From Flavobacteriales bacterium (lineage in GTDB: Bacteria; Bacteroidota; Bacteroidia; Flavobacteriales; Flavobacteriaceae): DNA of 33,895 nucleotides. This document shows positions 1 to 9,085 of this stretch, in pieces. Below the pieces are notes generated by a model that was given only the letters and a program-made list of their open reading frames with translations, was not told the origin of the DNA and made no database searches. The stretch is from the NCBI GenBank assembly GCA_004321735.1, contig SGZB01000011.1, positions 1 through 33,895 of the forward strand, given 5' to 3'. The first letter of the stretch is position 1, and each line of letters starts with the position of its first letter. The position numbers and the translations under genes were made by a program.

Positions 1-1
1 T

Positions 2-268
2 AAACTAAAAGATGATTTTGTTTGGCATAGTCATAAAAATGAAGATGAACTTTTTATGGTATTTAAAGGAACACTTTTAATTGATTTTAGAGATGGTAGA
101 ACGGTTGAGATTAAAGAAGGTGAAATTTTAATTATTCCAAAAGGTGTTGAGCACAGACCTCACACTAATGGAGAAATTGTATTCAATCTATTATTTGAGC
201 CAAATACAACTCAACACACTGGTGATCTTGAAACTGAGATGACCGTAAAAAAATTAGAATGGATTTAG
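2..268 (+). CDS. Cupin domain protein (5' end outside window)
   Basis: The reading frame is open to the left edge, so only the last 88 residues are seen. Both cupin motifs are present. Motif 1 has HSH, a Glu five residues later and a Gly closing the strand (WHSHKNEDELFMVFKG). Motif 2 is GEILIIPKGVEH, with PxG and the third His. The two His of motif 1, the Glu and the motif 2 His would bind a metal in a small double-stranded beta-helix. It resembles the short single-domain cupin_2 proteins of about 110-120 residues. These have very varied roles (isomerases, dioxygenases, sugar binding), and nothing here decides the substrate. An internal ATG at 56 lies between the motif 1 metal ligands and its closing Gly, so it is not the true start. 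A strong hairpin follows the stop codon directly. Confidence 0.85.
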   Translation, partial: KLKDDFVWHSHKNEDELFMVFKGTLLIDFRDGRTVEIKEGEILIIPKGVEHRPHTNGEIVFNLLFEPNTTQHTGDLETEMTVKKLEWI

Positions 269-306
269 AAAATAAAAACCCACTCATCAAAGTGGGTTTT
301 TATTTT
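269..306. terminator. Bidirectional intrinsic terminator
   Basis: A perfect 16-bp inverted repeat (arms 269-284 and 291-306) surrounds the loop CATCAA. The core is ACCCACT/AGTGGGT, with A-runs on one side and T-runs on the other. Read on plus it ends the cupin gene. Read on minus it starts two bases after the discriminator base of tRNA-Val and would end that transcript. Confidence 0.9.
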
Positions 307-307
307 G

Positions 308-382
308 TGGGCGCTGAGGGATTCGAACCCCCGACCCCTTGGGTGTAAACCAAGTGCTCTGAACCAACTGAGCTAAGCGCCC
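308..382 (-). tRNA. tRNA-Val (anticodon TAC)
   Basis: Read on the minus strand, the 75-nt cloverleaf has a 7-bp acceptor stem (GGGCGCT/AGCGCCC), D arm GCTC/GAGC, anticodon stem CTTGG/CCAAG with loop TTTACAC, a five-base variable loop, and a T arm closing TTCGAAT. The anticodon TAC is at 345-347 on plus, which decodes GUA and, by wobble, other Val codons. The discriminator is A at 308. CCA is not encoded, so it must be added after transcription. The gene has its own -7 promoter box 10 nt upstream and a hairpin terminator directly downstream, so it looks monocistronic. Confidence 0.97.
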
Positions 383-392
383 AAAAGAGCGA

Positions 393-400
393 CAAATATA
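393..400 (-). promoter_or_regulatory. -7 promoter box of tRNA-Val
   Basis: Read on minus, the sequence is TATATTTG, an exact match to the Bacteroidota primary sigma -7 box TAnnTTTG. It ends 10 nt before the tRNA 5' end. The initiator tRNA gene near 32.7 kb has the same octamer at the same distance. No convincing -33 TTG is seen in the short gap to folC. Confidence 0.75.
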
Positions 401-420
401 ACACAAATTTGTTAAGATAT

Positions 421-1629
421 TTAAGCTAAAATTTCAGAAATTAAGTATATGCTTCCAATGACAAAAACAACATCATTCTTTGAGGAATCATTCATAGCTT
501 GAACAAGAGCATTCTTAGATTTATTAAATGATTTAAAATTTAATTTATTTTGACGTGCTCTCTCTAAAATTTTCTCAATATTCATTGCTCTTTCACTATC
601 TAAATTACAGAAATAATAAATATAATTTTTGGGTAATAAATCAACGATTTTCAATTGATCAATCTTATCTAGAGTTCCAAATACTATTCTAATTTGATTT
701 TTATATTCTTTGATTTGACCTAATATTTCTTTAATACCGTCAACATTATGAGCTATGTCAATAATAACGTTCGGATTGTATGATATTATATCCCACCTTC
801 CATAAAATCGTGTATTTTTTTTAACATTTTTAACTCCTTTTTTAACTAATTGATAATCAATTTGAATATCATTTAATATTGATATTGCTTTGAGAGCTAC
901 ACTAATATTTTTTCTTTGATACATTCCTTTCAGATCAGAATCGTAATTTACTTCATTCGAAGAACCAACTAAATACATTTTTGTAAGTCTATCATCACAT
1001 GTCTTTTGAAAAAACCTTATTAAATTTTTTCTATTTTCTCCAATAACTAAAGGAATACCAGTTTTAATTATTCCAGCCTTTTCAGTGGCTATACTTAAAA
1101 GAGTATTTCCAAGAAATTTTTTATGATCATATCCAATATTCGTTATACAAGAAACAATTGGATTGCAAATATTTGTGGCATCTAGCCTACCACCGAGTCC
1201 AACCTCAAGAATAACATAATCAGTTTTATTTTTAGAGAAATAACAAACACTCATTGAAAATAATATTTCAAAAAATGAAATTTTATTTTCTGTAAAATAC
1301 TTTTTGTGTTTACTAATGAATTCTGAAAAGAAGTCTTTAGAAATATAAACTTCATTAATTTTTATTCTTTCTCTAACATCTAATATATGTGGAGAGCTAA
1401 AAACACCAATATTTTTACCGTGTTCTTGTAGTATTGAAGAGATAATATTTGAAGTTGAACCTTTTCCGTTAGTTCCTCCTATGTGTATTATTTTAAGTTT
1501 TTTTTCTGGGTTTTTTAGATAATTAAAAAGGTCATAAACTTTTTTAAGAGTAAGTTTATAACCTTTATAATCTTTGTTAAATGAAATTGGTATTTCATTT
1601 AACCATTTCAATGCATTTTTATAATTCAT
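421..1629 (-). CDS. folC: Folylpolyglutamate synthase / dihydrofolate synthase
   Basis: A 402-residue Mur-ligase-family ATP-dependent enzyme of the cytosol. It joins glutamate to dihydropteroate and/or extends the glutamate tail of folates. Seen in order: the P-loop IHIGGTNGKGSTSN near residue 50, the substrate-loop pattern SSPHILDVRERIKIN, LEVGLGGRLDATN, NIGYDHKKFLGNT followed by IATEKAGI, FYGRWDII, and IIDIAHN opening the C-terminal domain. The chosen ATG at 1629 gives MNYKNALKWLNEIP, the usual FolC N-terminus. The frame continues 93 nt upstream only inside the nhaD coding region. The ATG uses the last base of the nhaD TAA stop (TAATG), so translation is probably coupled. Whether it has one or both activities cannot be told from sequence. 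Confidence 0.95.
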   Translation of the reverse strand: MNYKNALKWLNEIPISFNKDYKGYKLTLKKVYDLFNYLKNPEKKLKIIHIGGTNGKGSTSNIISSILQEHGKNIGVFSSPHILDVRERIKINEVYISKDFFSEFISKHKKYFTENKISFFEILFSMSVCYFSKNKTDYVILEVGLGGRLDATNICNPIVSCITNIGYDHKKFLGNTLLSIATEKAGIIKTGIPLVIGENRKNLIRFFQKTCDDRLTKMYLVGSSNEVNYDSDLKGMYQRKNISVALKAISILNDIQIDYQLVKKGVKNVKKNTRFYGRWDIISYNPNVIIDIAHNVDGIKEILGQIKEYKNQIRIVFGTLDKIDQLKIVDLLPKNYIYYFCNLDSERAMNIEKILERARQNKLNFKSFNKSKNALVQAMNDSSKNDVVFVIGSIYLISEILA

Positions 1630-2957
1630 TACATGAGAACATAATCTCTCAATAATATAAATACTAAGAATCCAGCCAAGTATCCAACAAATGCAAGGAA
1701 TGCTATTTTTTTCAAGTACCACATAAAATCAATTTTCTCCATACCCATGGCTACAACACCTGCTGCAGACCCAATGATTACCATGCTTCCTCCAGTACCA
1801 GCAGCATATGCAATACCATGCCATAATGGATTATCTATTGCTTCACCAAACATTCCCATTGATGCAGCAACAAGCGGAACATTGTCAATAGCAGCTGAAA
1901 GAAAACCAAGAACAAAAACTACAATATCAAGTCCACCAAATAATACCCAATCGACGTTTTCAAATGTAGAAACTAGCCATTGACCAACTCCAAAAACAAT
2001 CCCTAATGCTTCAAGAGCACCAACAGCCATCAAAATTCCGAGGAAAAATAATATACTAGGCATTTCAATTTTTGCGAGTGCGTGATGTATTGGACTATGG
2101 TGTCCATCGGATGGTCCAGCTAATTTAGCGTTAAATGATTCAGCGATAATTGAAACTACTGCTAGTGATAGCATCATACCAACATAAGGTGGGAGATCTG
2201 TAATGATTTTAAAAATAGGAACAAAAACTATTGAAGATAAACCAATAATTAAAATTTTGGATCCAAATGGATTTTCAGTATCATTTGTTTTTGGTGGCTG
2301 TATTTCACCCTGAAAGACTTTGTACTTTGAAGCGATAAACGTAGGTAGAATCATACAAACTAACGAAGGGACAATTAAAAACTTAATCAAAGCTCCAATG
2401 GATACTTTATTTCCAATCCATAACATAGTTGTTGTAATATCTCCAATTGGTGACCAAGCTCCACCTGCATTAGCTGCTACTATTATCATACCTGCATACC
2501 ATAGTTTAAGATTCTTATCTGTCACAAGTTTTTGAAGAATTGTAATTAAAACAATTGTTGCAGTCAAATTATCAATGATAGCAGAAAGCACAAATGCTAA
2601 TGAACATATTATCCATAATATTTTTACTTTACTCTTAGTTTTAATAAGTCTTTTAATTGTAGCAAATCCGTTAAAAAAGTCAATTGTTTCAACTATGGTC
2701 ATTGCACCAATCAAGAAAACTAAGATTTCAGCAGTATGGCCTAAAAAATAATTTAAAACATACTTTAGTTTTTCTGGGATAAGTTCTTTGTTTTTTGTAT
2801 CAATTTCAAAAACAGTTAAGTCAAAATAAGAAATCAAACCCCACATAACTGCCATCATTATCAAGGCAGGAATTAATTTGTCTAATTTTAATGTATGTTC
2901 AAAAGCTATAGCTAAATAACCAAGAACAAATACAACTAGAATAATAGTTTCAATCAT
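1629..2957 (-). CDS. nhaD: NhaD-type Na+/H+ antiporter
   Basis: A 442-residue integral inner-membrane protein with roughly a dozen hydrophobic segments, of the ArsB/NhaD ion-transporter superfamily. It should exchange cytosolic Na+ (or Li+) for protons, for pH and sodium homeostasis. Two conserved half-site motifs are visible, each with an Asp-Asn pair: SAIIDNLTATIVLITIL near residues 125-140, and SAAIDNVPLVAASMGMF in the C-terminal half. AGGAWSPIGDITTTMLW is also typical of the family. A hydrophilic stretch near residue 285 contains HHSPIHH and probably lies in a loop. It starts at ATG 2957 and shares one base with folC. The sodium antiporter fits a marine lifestyle. Confidence 0.93.
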   Translation of the reverse strand: MIETIILVVFVLGYLAIAFEHTLKLDKLIPALIMMAVMWGLISYFDLTVFEIDTKNKELIPEKLKYVLNYFLGHTAEILVFLIGAMTIVETIDFFNGFATIKRLIKTKSKVKILWIICSLAFVLSAIIDNLTATIVLITILQKLVTDKNLKLWYAGMIIVAANAGGAWSPIGDITTTMLWIGNKVSIGALIKFLIVPSLVCMILPTFIASKYKVFQGEIQPPKTNDTENPFGSKILIIGLSSIVFVPIFKIITDLPPYVGMMLSLAVVSIIAESFNAKLAGPSDGHHSPIHHALAKIEMPSILFFLGILMAVGALEALGIVFGVGQWLVSTFENVDWVLFGGLDIVVFVLGFLSAAIDNVPLVAASMGMFGEAIDNPLWHGIAYAAGTGGSMVIIGSAAGVVAMGMEKIDFMWYLKKIAFLAFVGYLAGFLVFILLRDYVLM

Positions 2958-3123
2958 ATCTAAAAATCTTCAATTATAGTACCAAAATATGTATAATTTG
3001 TAAAATTACATGGCATTTTTTGAAAGATTGATATTAATTTAAAATATTGGTGTTAATTGTATGGTATTTGCAAAAAATGATAGATGAATGTTTACTTTTA
3101 CGAATTCCTAAACTAACTTTTAT

Positions 3124-6100
3124 ATGATCAAAGAACAAGGCCTATACAGTCCATTGAATGAACGCGAAAATTGTGGAGCTGGATTTATATGTAGTTTAAC
3201 CGGAAAAAAAACAAATAAAATAATTCATGACGCCCTTAATATTCTTGTGAGATTAGAACATAGAGGAGCAGTAAGTTCAGACGGAAGAACTGGTGATGGC
3301 GCTGGAATATTGATAGAAATTCCTCATGATTACTTTGCAAGTGAGTGTGAATTTGATTTACCTAGTTCAGGAAAGTATGCTGTTGGTATGGTTTTTTTAC
3401 CAGCAAAAATAAATCAACTAAATTTTTGTATCCAATCATTTGAAAGTGAAATTAAAAGACAAAGTTTAAAAGTTTTAGGATGGCGTAATGTTCCCATTAA
3501 CTCTAAAGTTGTAGGTGAGATTGCTTCTAAGTCTCAACCTGTAATTAAGCAAGTTTTTATTAGTAGTGAAGATGAAAATATTCAAGAAAAAGAATTAAAC
3601 ACTAAGATTTATGTCGCGAGAAAAATTAGTGAAAACAGTATTTATCAGTCAGAGTTGTCACAAAAGAATTACTACTATTTTTCAAGTCTACATACAAGGA
3701 CATTAATATACAAAGGACTATTAATGCCTGAAGATATTGAAAGATTTTACACTGATTTAAGCAACCCTAAATTAGTTACCAGACTTGCTTTGGTTCATCA
3801 ACGATTTTCCACAAATACATTTCCTACTTGGGATTTAGCCCAACCATTCAGGTACATGTGTCACAATGGTGAAATCAATACTTTAAAGGGCAACATTAGC
3901 AGAATGACAGCCCGTGAGGAATTAATTAATTGTGACTTCATTGAAAAAAGTGATATTGAAAAATTATTTCCAATAATTTTAGAAGGTAAATCAGATTCAG
4001 CATCAATGGATATGGTTGTTGAACTTCTAATTATGACAGGAAGATCTCTGCCTGAAATTATGATGATGCTCGTGCCCGAAGCTTGGGAGAAACATAATTC
4101 AATGTCCTCTAAAAAGAAATCATTTTATGAATTCAATAGCTGCATCATGGAACCGTGGGATGGGCCCGCATCAATTCCTTTCACAGATGGAAATTATATC
4201 GGTGCATTGTTAGATAGAAATGGTCTTCGACCATCAAGATATTCAGTAACGAAAGATGGTTATGTAATTATGTCATCCGAAACTGGAGTAGTTAATGTTG
4301 ATCCAAAAAATATTGAAAGCCATGGACGTCTTGAGCCTGGAAAGATGTTTTTAGTTGACATGAATCAAGGGAGAATTATTAAAGATGATGAAGTTAAATC
4401 TGAAGTAACCTCAAAATATCCTTATCAAAAATGGGTTAAGGATAACATCCTTCCTCTTTCAAAAATACCCTACACTGGAAATAAAACACCAGCAGAAGAG
4501 ATTGATTTTGAGACAAGGTTAAGAATTTTTGGATATACTCAAGAAGATTTTAAAACAGTAATACTTCCAATGTGCGTAAACGCAAAAGAAGCAATTGGAT
4601 CAATGGGTTCTGACACCCCGCTAGCTGTTTTATCAAATAAACCTCAATTATTATATAACTATTTCAAACAACTTTTTGCACAAGTAACCAATCCTCCATT
4701 GGATGGTATTAGAGAAGAAATTGTAACTGATACAAGCCTGGCTGTGGGAAGTGATTTTAATATTTTTAATATTAATGAAAAGCATGCCAAAAAATTAAAA
4801 ATCAATAATCCTATAATTTCAAATGAGGATCTTGATAAAATTAAATTTGTGAAGCACAAGGATTTTAAATCATTTACTATTCCAGCACTGTATGATTTAA
4901 ATAAAGGTCACAATGGTATTGAGCAATCCCTTGAAAAAATAGTTAATGAAATTGAGAAAAAAGTTGATAATGATTATAATATTATAATTCTTACTGATAG
5001 AAATGTTTCAAATAAGAAAGCTCCTATACCTATGCTTTTAGCTTGCTCTACAGTCCATCACTATCTAATCAAGAAGAAAAAAAGATCAAAATTTGGGATT
5101 ATAATTGAATCAGCTGAACCAAGAGAACCACACCATTTTTCAATGTTATTTGGTTATGGAGCAAGTGCTATTAATCCTTATTTAGTAAATGAAATAATTA
5201 CATACCACCACAAAAAAGGCATTATTAGTGGAATCACTAGAAATAAAGCTATATCTAATTACAATAAAGCAATTGCCAAGGGTATTTTAAAAGTGATGAA
5301 TAAAATTGGTATTTCTACACTTAATTCATATAGAGGATCACAAATTTTTGAAGCACTCGGACTTAGAAAAAAATTCGTTGATAAATATTTTAACAATACG
5401 CCATCAAGAATTGAAGGAGTTGGATTATATGTTTTAGAAAAAGAAATTTCAGAACGACTAAATACTGCATTTAATTCAGATCTTGATATCAATAAACTTG
5501 AGATGGGTGGAGAGTATAGATGGAGAAGAAATGGTGAAAAACACATGTTAAATCCTACTACAATTTCAAAACTTCAACAAGCTGTGAGGTCAGAAAAATA
5601 TGAAACTTATAAAGTGTATTCTGATCAGATTAATAAACAAAACGAACAACTAATGACCATTAGAGGTTTATTCAAATTTGTTGAACTTGACCCAATTAAC
5701 ATTGATGAAGTTGAACCTTGGACAGAAATTGTAAAAAGATTTAAAACAGGAGCCATGTCATATGGTTCAATTAGCAAAGAAGCTCACGAAAATCTAGCCG
5801 TTGCAATGAATAGAATTGGTGGAAAAAGTAATTCTGGAGAAGGAGGTGAAGATCCAGAAAGATTCAAAAAAGATAAAAACGGTGATTCAAGAAATAGTTC
5901 AATCAAACAAGTTGCATCAGGAAGATTTGGAGTTAGTTCGTATTATTTGACAAATGCTAATGAAATTCAAATCAAAATGGCTCAAGGTGCTAAGCCTGGT
6001 GAAGGGGGTCAATTGCCAGGACCAAAAGTTAATCCATTGATCGCTAAGGTTAGAAACTCAACCCCTTACGTTGGATTAATTTCACCCCCACCACATCACG

Positions 6101-7623
6101 ATATTTACTCAATTGAAGATTTAGCTCAATTGATATATGATTTAAAAAATGCTAACAGAAGTGCAAGAATTAATGTTAAACTTGTTTCTAAGGTAGGAGT
6201 TGGGACCATTGCTGCTGGTGTAGCAAAAGCAAAAGCAGATGTCATTCTCATTTCTGGTTTTGATGGAGGAACTGGAGCTTCACCACTAACATCTTTAAAA
6301 CATGCTGGACTCCCCTGGGAATTAGGAATTGCTGAAGCTCAGCAAACATTAGTTTTAAATGATTTGAGGGGGAGAGTAGTAATAGAATGTGATGGTCAAA
6401 TGAAAACAGGTCGAGATGTTGCAATAGCTTGCCTTCTTGGAGCAGAAGAATTTGGATTCTCAACTGCACCCTTAGTTGCATCTGGTTGTATAATGATGAG
6501 AGCTTGTCATCTAAACACATGCCCAGTTGGAATTGCTACGCAAGATCCTGAACTAAGAAAAAACTTCAAGGGTAAGCCTGAACATGTAATTAATTTCATG
6601 TATTTCGTAGCCCAAGAATTAAGAGAAATTATGGCTAGTCTCGGATTCAGAACCATAGATGAAATGGTTGGTCAAAGTCAAAAGCTGAATATGAAGGATG
6701 CTGTATCTCATTATAAATTCAAAGGAATAGATTTATCAAAAATTCTGTACAAACCTAATGTAAATGAATCTGTATCAATTAGAAAAACAATAGATCAGAA
6801 TCATAATTTAGATAATGTACTAGACTTTAAAATCTATGAGGAAGCTAAACTGTCTATTGAGAAAAAAATTAAAATGAACTTAGATTTTAATATTAAGAAT
6901 ACTGACAGGACAGTAGGAGCTATTATCAGTAATGAAATTTCTAAAATTCATGGAGAAAAAGGACTTCCTAAAGATACACTGACATTAAACTTCAAAGGAT
7001 CAGCAGGTCAGAGTTTTGGAGCTTTCTCAGCTAGAGGCTTAAAACTTGTAGTTGAGGGTAACACAAATGATTATTTTGGTAAAGGTCTTTCGGGTGCAAC
7101 TATAGTTGTAAAAATTCCAAAAGAGTCAACTTTTGAATCAGACAAAAATATAATTACTGGAAATGTCACATTGTATGGCGCTACTAGTGGTGAAGCATAT
7201 GTTAATGGAATTGCAGGTGAAAGATTTTGTGTAAGAAATTCTGGAGCTACTGCAGTTGTTGAGGGAGTTGGAGATCATGGGTGTGAATATATGACAGGTG
7301 GAGTTGCACTTGTTTTAGGAAAAATTGGAAGAAATTTTGCCGCTGGCATGAGTGGAGGAATTGCTTATATTCTAAATGAGGATTTAAATAAAAATCATTT
7401 TAATTATGAAATGATAGAACTAGAAACACCAGACAATCAAGATATTGATTTGATTAAATCATTGGTTGAAAAACATTTTTCTAACACATCTAGTCAGATT
7501 GCAGAAAAAATTATTAAAAATTGGAAGGCTTATAAAGATAAATTTATAAAAGTAATGCCAACTGAATATAAGTTAGCTTTAGAAAAATTAGCAAAAGAAA
7601 AAATTGACCAAATAATTAACTAG
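3124..7623 (+). CDS. gltB: Glutamate synthase (NADPH-type), large alpha subunit
   Basis: At 1499 residues it has full GOGAT length. It hydrolyses glutamine and passes the ammonia through a tunnel to 2-oxoglutarate, giving glutamate. An N-terminal class II amidotransferase domain has its nucleophile at Cys17 (ENCGAGFI), implying removal of a 16-residue propeptide. The glutaminase core shows [10 protein letters not shown] and [12 protein letters not shown]. The FMN domain shows [22 protein letters not shown] and [11 protein letters not shown]. Cys1122, Cys1128 and Cys1133 ([15 protein letters not shown]) are the 3Fe-4S ligands. The C-terminal beta-helix has the repeated Gly motifs of the GXGXG domain (for example [11 protein letters not shown] and AGMSGGIAY). 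gltD follows after one base. No truncation or missing residue is seen. Confidence 0.98.
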   Translation: MIKEQGLYSPLNERENCGAGFICSLTGKKTNKIIHDALNILVRLEHRGAVSSDGRTGDGAGILIEIPHDYFASECEFDLPSSGKYAVGMVFLPAKINQLNFCIQSFESEIKRQSLKVLGWRNVPINSKVVGEIASKSQPVIKQVFISSEDENIQEKELNTKIYVARKISENSIYQSELSQKNYYYFSSLHTRTLIYKGLLMPEDIERFYTDLSNPKLVTRLALVHQRFSTNTFPTWDLAQPFRYMCHNGEINTLKGNISRMTAREELINCDFIEKSDIEKLFPIILEGKSDSASMDMVVELLIMTGRSLPEIMMMLVPEAWEKHNSMSSKKKSFYEFNSCIMEPWDGPASIPFTDGNYIGALLDRNGLRPSRYSVTKDGYVIMSSETGVVNVDPKNIESHGRLEPGKMFLVDMNQGRIIKDDEVKSEVTSKYPYQKWVKDNILPLSKIPYTGNKTPAEEIDFETRLRIFGYTQEDFKTVILPMCVNAKEAIGSMGSDTPLAVLSNKPQLLYNYFKQLFAQVTNPPLDGIREEIVTDTSLAVGSDFNIFNINEKHAKKLKINNPIISNEDLDKIKFVKHKDFKSFTIPALYDLNKGHNGIEQSLEKIVNEIEKKVDNDYNIIILTDRNVSNKKAPIPMLLACSTVHHYLIKKKKRSKFGIIIESAEPREPHHFSMLFGYGASAINPYLVNEIITYHHKKGIISGITRNKAISNYNKAIAKGILKVMNKIGISTLNSYRGSQIFEALGLRKKFVDKYFNNTPSRIEGVGLYVLEKEISERLNTAFNSDLDINKLEMGGEYRWRRNGEKHMLNPTTISKLQQAVRSEKYETYKVYSDQINKQNEQLMTIRGLFKFVELDPINIDEVEPWTEIVKRFKTGAMSYGSISKEAHENLAVAMNRIGGKSNSGEGGEDPERFKKDKNGDSRNSSIKQVASGRFGVSSYYLTNANEIQIKMAQGAKPGEGGQLPGPKVNPLIAKVRNSTPYVGLISPPPHHDIYSIEDLAQLIYDLKNANRSARINVKLVSKVGVGTIAAGVAKAKADVILISGFDGGTGASPLTSLKHAGLPWELGIAEAQQTLVLNDLRGRVVIECDGQMKTGRDVAIACLLGAEEFGFSTAPLVASGCIMMRACHLNTCPVGIATQDPELRKNFKGKPEHVINFMYFVAQELREIMASLGFRTIDEMVGQSQKLNMKDAVSHYKFKGIDLSKILYKPNVNESVSIRKTIDQNHNLDNVLDFKIYEEAKLSIEKKIKMNLDFNIKNTDRTVGAIISNEISKIHGEKGLPKDTLTLNFKGSAGQSFGAFSARGLKLVVEGNTNDYFGKGLSGATIVVKIPKESTFESDKNIITGNVTLYGATSGEAYVNGIAGERFCVRNSGATAVVEGVGDHGCEYMTGGVALVLGKIGRNFAAGMSGGIAYILNEDLNKNHFNYEMIELETPDNQDIDLIKSLVEKHFSNTSSQIAEKIIKNWKAYKDKFIKVMPTEYKLALEKLAKEKIDQIIN

Positions 7624-7624
7624 C

Positions 7625-9085
7625 ATGGGTAAATTAAAAGGTTTTGTTGAATATGATAGAACAGATGAAAAATACTTATCTGTTACAGAAAGATTAAAAA
7701 ACTATAAAGAATTTACTATTACACCAGATCAATCTGAAATGGTAAAGCAAGGAGGTAGATGTATGGATTGTGGTGTTCCATTTTGCCACTCAGGATGTCC
7801 ACTCGGAAATTTAATTCCAGATTTCAATGACGCTGTATTCAGAAAAGAATGGAAAATGGCGCTTGACATTCTGCATTCAACAAATAACTTCCCTGAATTT
7901 ACTGGAAGATTATGTCCTGCGCCATGTGAAGCTGCCTGTGTATTAGGATTAATTAATCCTCCAGTCTCAATTGAGATGATTGAAAAATATATTGTTGAAA
8001 GAGGTTTTGAAGAAGGGTGGATAAAAGCAAAAGTTACCTCAAAGAGAACAAATAAAAAAATTGCTGTAGTTGGATCAGGACCAGCTGGATTGGCAGCTGC
8101 TCAACAATTAAATAGTGTAGGTCATAGAGTTGAGGTTTTTGAAAGGGACAATAAAATTGGTGGACTTTTGAGGTATGGCATTCCAGATTTTAAACTTGAA
8201 AAATCAATCATTGATAGAAGACTAAAAATTTTAGAAGAAGAAGGTATAATTTTTCACACCTCTAGAGAAGTTGGAACAGACATTTCTGTTTCTGAACTAG
8301 AAAAAGAATTTGATATTATTTTATTGACTGGTGGAGCTACAATCAGAAGAAAATTACCAATCAAGGGGCACGATTTAAAAGGTGTGGTTCAAGCTATGGA
8401 CTTCCTAAAACATCAAAATGAAGTTATAGACTTAAAAATTGATCAACAGAAAAATTATTCTGCAACATCAAAGAATGTAATTGTTATTGGAGGAGGAGAT
8501 ACAGGGTCTGACTGTATAGGAACATCTAACAGACACAAGGCAAAATCTGTAACTAACTTTGAAATTTTAGATAAACCATCAACTGAAAGAACTGAAGAAA
8601 ACCCATGGCCCTACTGGCCTTTTACTCTTAAGACTAGTTCATCACATGAAGAAGGTATTGATAGAAAATGGTCAATTATGACAAAAGAATTCATTGGTGA
8701 TGAAAACAAAAATCTAACTGGAATAAAGACCGTAGCTGTTGATTGGAAAAAAGATGGTGATAGCAGAAAGTTAATTGAAATCGAAGACTCTGAAAAAGTT
8801 TGGCCATGTGAATTGGCATTATTAGCTCTAGGTTTTACAGGTCCTGAGCAAGATTTGTTTTCAAGTTTAAATATTGAATTAGATCATACGATGAAGCCAG
8901 TAACTGAAAATTATAAAACAACAAATCCAAAGGTTTTTGCAGCAGGAGATTTAAGAAGAGGCCAGTCATTAATTGTATGGGCTATATCGGAAGGAAGAGA
9001 AGCTGCCTACCACATTGACAAGCAGTTGATGGGAAATACAAATCTTCCATCAAAAATTGATGGAGATTTACCATCAATTAAATAA
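7625..9085 (+). CDS. gltD: Glutamate synthase, small beta subunit
   Basis: A 486-residue partner of GltB. It takes electrons from NAD(P)H through FAD and iron-sulfur clusters to the FMN of the large subunit. The N-terminal ferredoxin-like part has two Cys clusters: CMDCGVPFCHSGCP and CPAPCEAACV. A first Rossmann motif, VVGSGPAGLAAAQQL, binds FAD. A second, VIGGGDTGSDC, binds NAD(P)H. The end has the FAD motif FAAGDLRRGQSLIVWA. The ATG lies one base after the gltB stop, so the two subunits are made from one operon. The last 12 bases overlap the end of the convergent porin gene. Confidence 0.97.
   Translation: MGKLKGFVEYDRTDEKYLSVTERLKNYKEFTITPDQSEMVKQGGRCMDCGVPFCHSGCPLGNLIPDFNDAVFRKEWKMALDILHSTNNFPEFTGRLCPAPCEAACVLGLINPPVSIEMIEKYIVERGFEEGWIKAKVTSKRTNKKIAVVGSGPAGLAAAQQLNSVGHRVEVFERDNKIGGLLRYGIPDFKLEKSIIDRRLKILEEEGIIFHTSREVGTDISVSELEKEFDIILLTGGATIRRKLPIKGHDLKGVVQAMDFLKHQNEVIDLKIDQQKNYSATSKNVIVIGGGDTGSDCIGTSNRHKAKSVTNFEILDKPSTERTEENPWPYWPFTLKTSSSHEEGIDRKWSIMTKEFIGDENKNLTGIKTVAVDWKKDGDSRKLIEIEDSEKVWPCELALLALGFTGPEQDLFSSLNIELDHTMKPVTENYKTTNPKVFAAGDLRRGQSLIVWAISEGREAAYHIDKQLMGNTNLPSKIDGDLPSIK

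Noticed and set aside
403-412. Perfect palindrome ACAAATTTGT upstream of the tRNA-Val promoter
   Set aside because: A 10-bp, mostly A/T palindrome is expected often by chance in this composition. No second copy or regulated gene supports a function.
1630-1722. Upstream extension of the folC frame to an earlier ATG
   Set aside because: It lies wholly within the nhaD coding region in another frame, has no similarity to FolC N-termini, and the ATG at 1629 gives the conserved start.
2958-3123. Promoter or nitrogen-control site between nhaD and gltB
   Set aside because: I found only partial matches to TAnnTTTG (such as GGTATTTG near 3062) and no recognisable operator or riboswitch, so nothing is annotated in this 166-nt gap.
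4659-6520. Long open frames on the minus strand inside gltB
   Set aside because: They lie antisense to a fully conserved enzyme, have low-complexity or Leu/Ser-rich translations without motifs, and follow from codon bias of the real gene.
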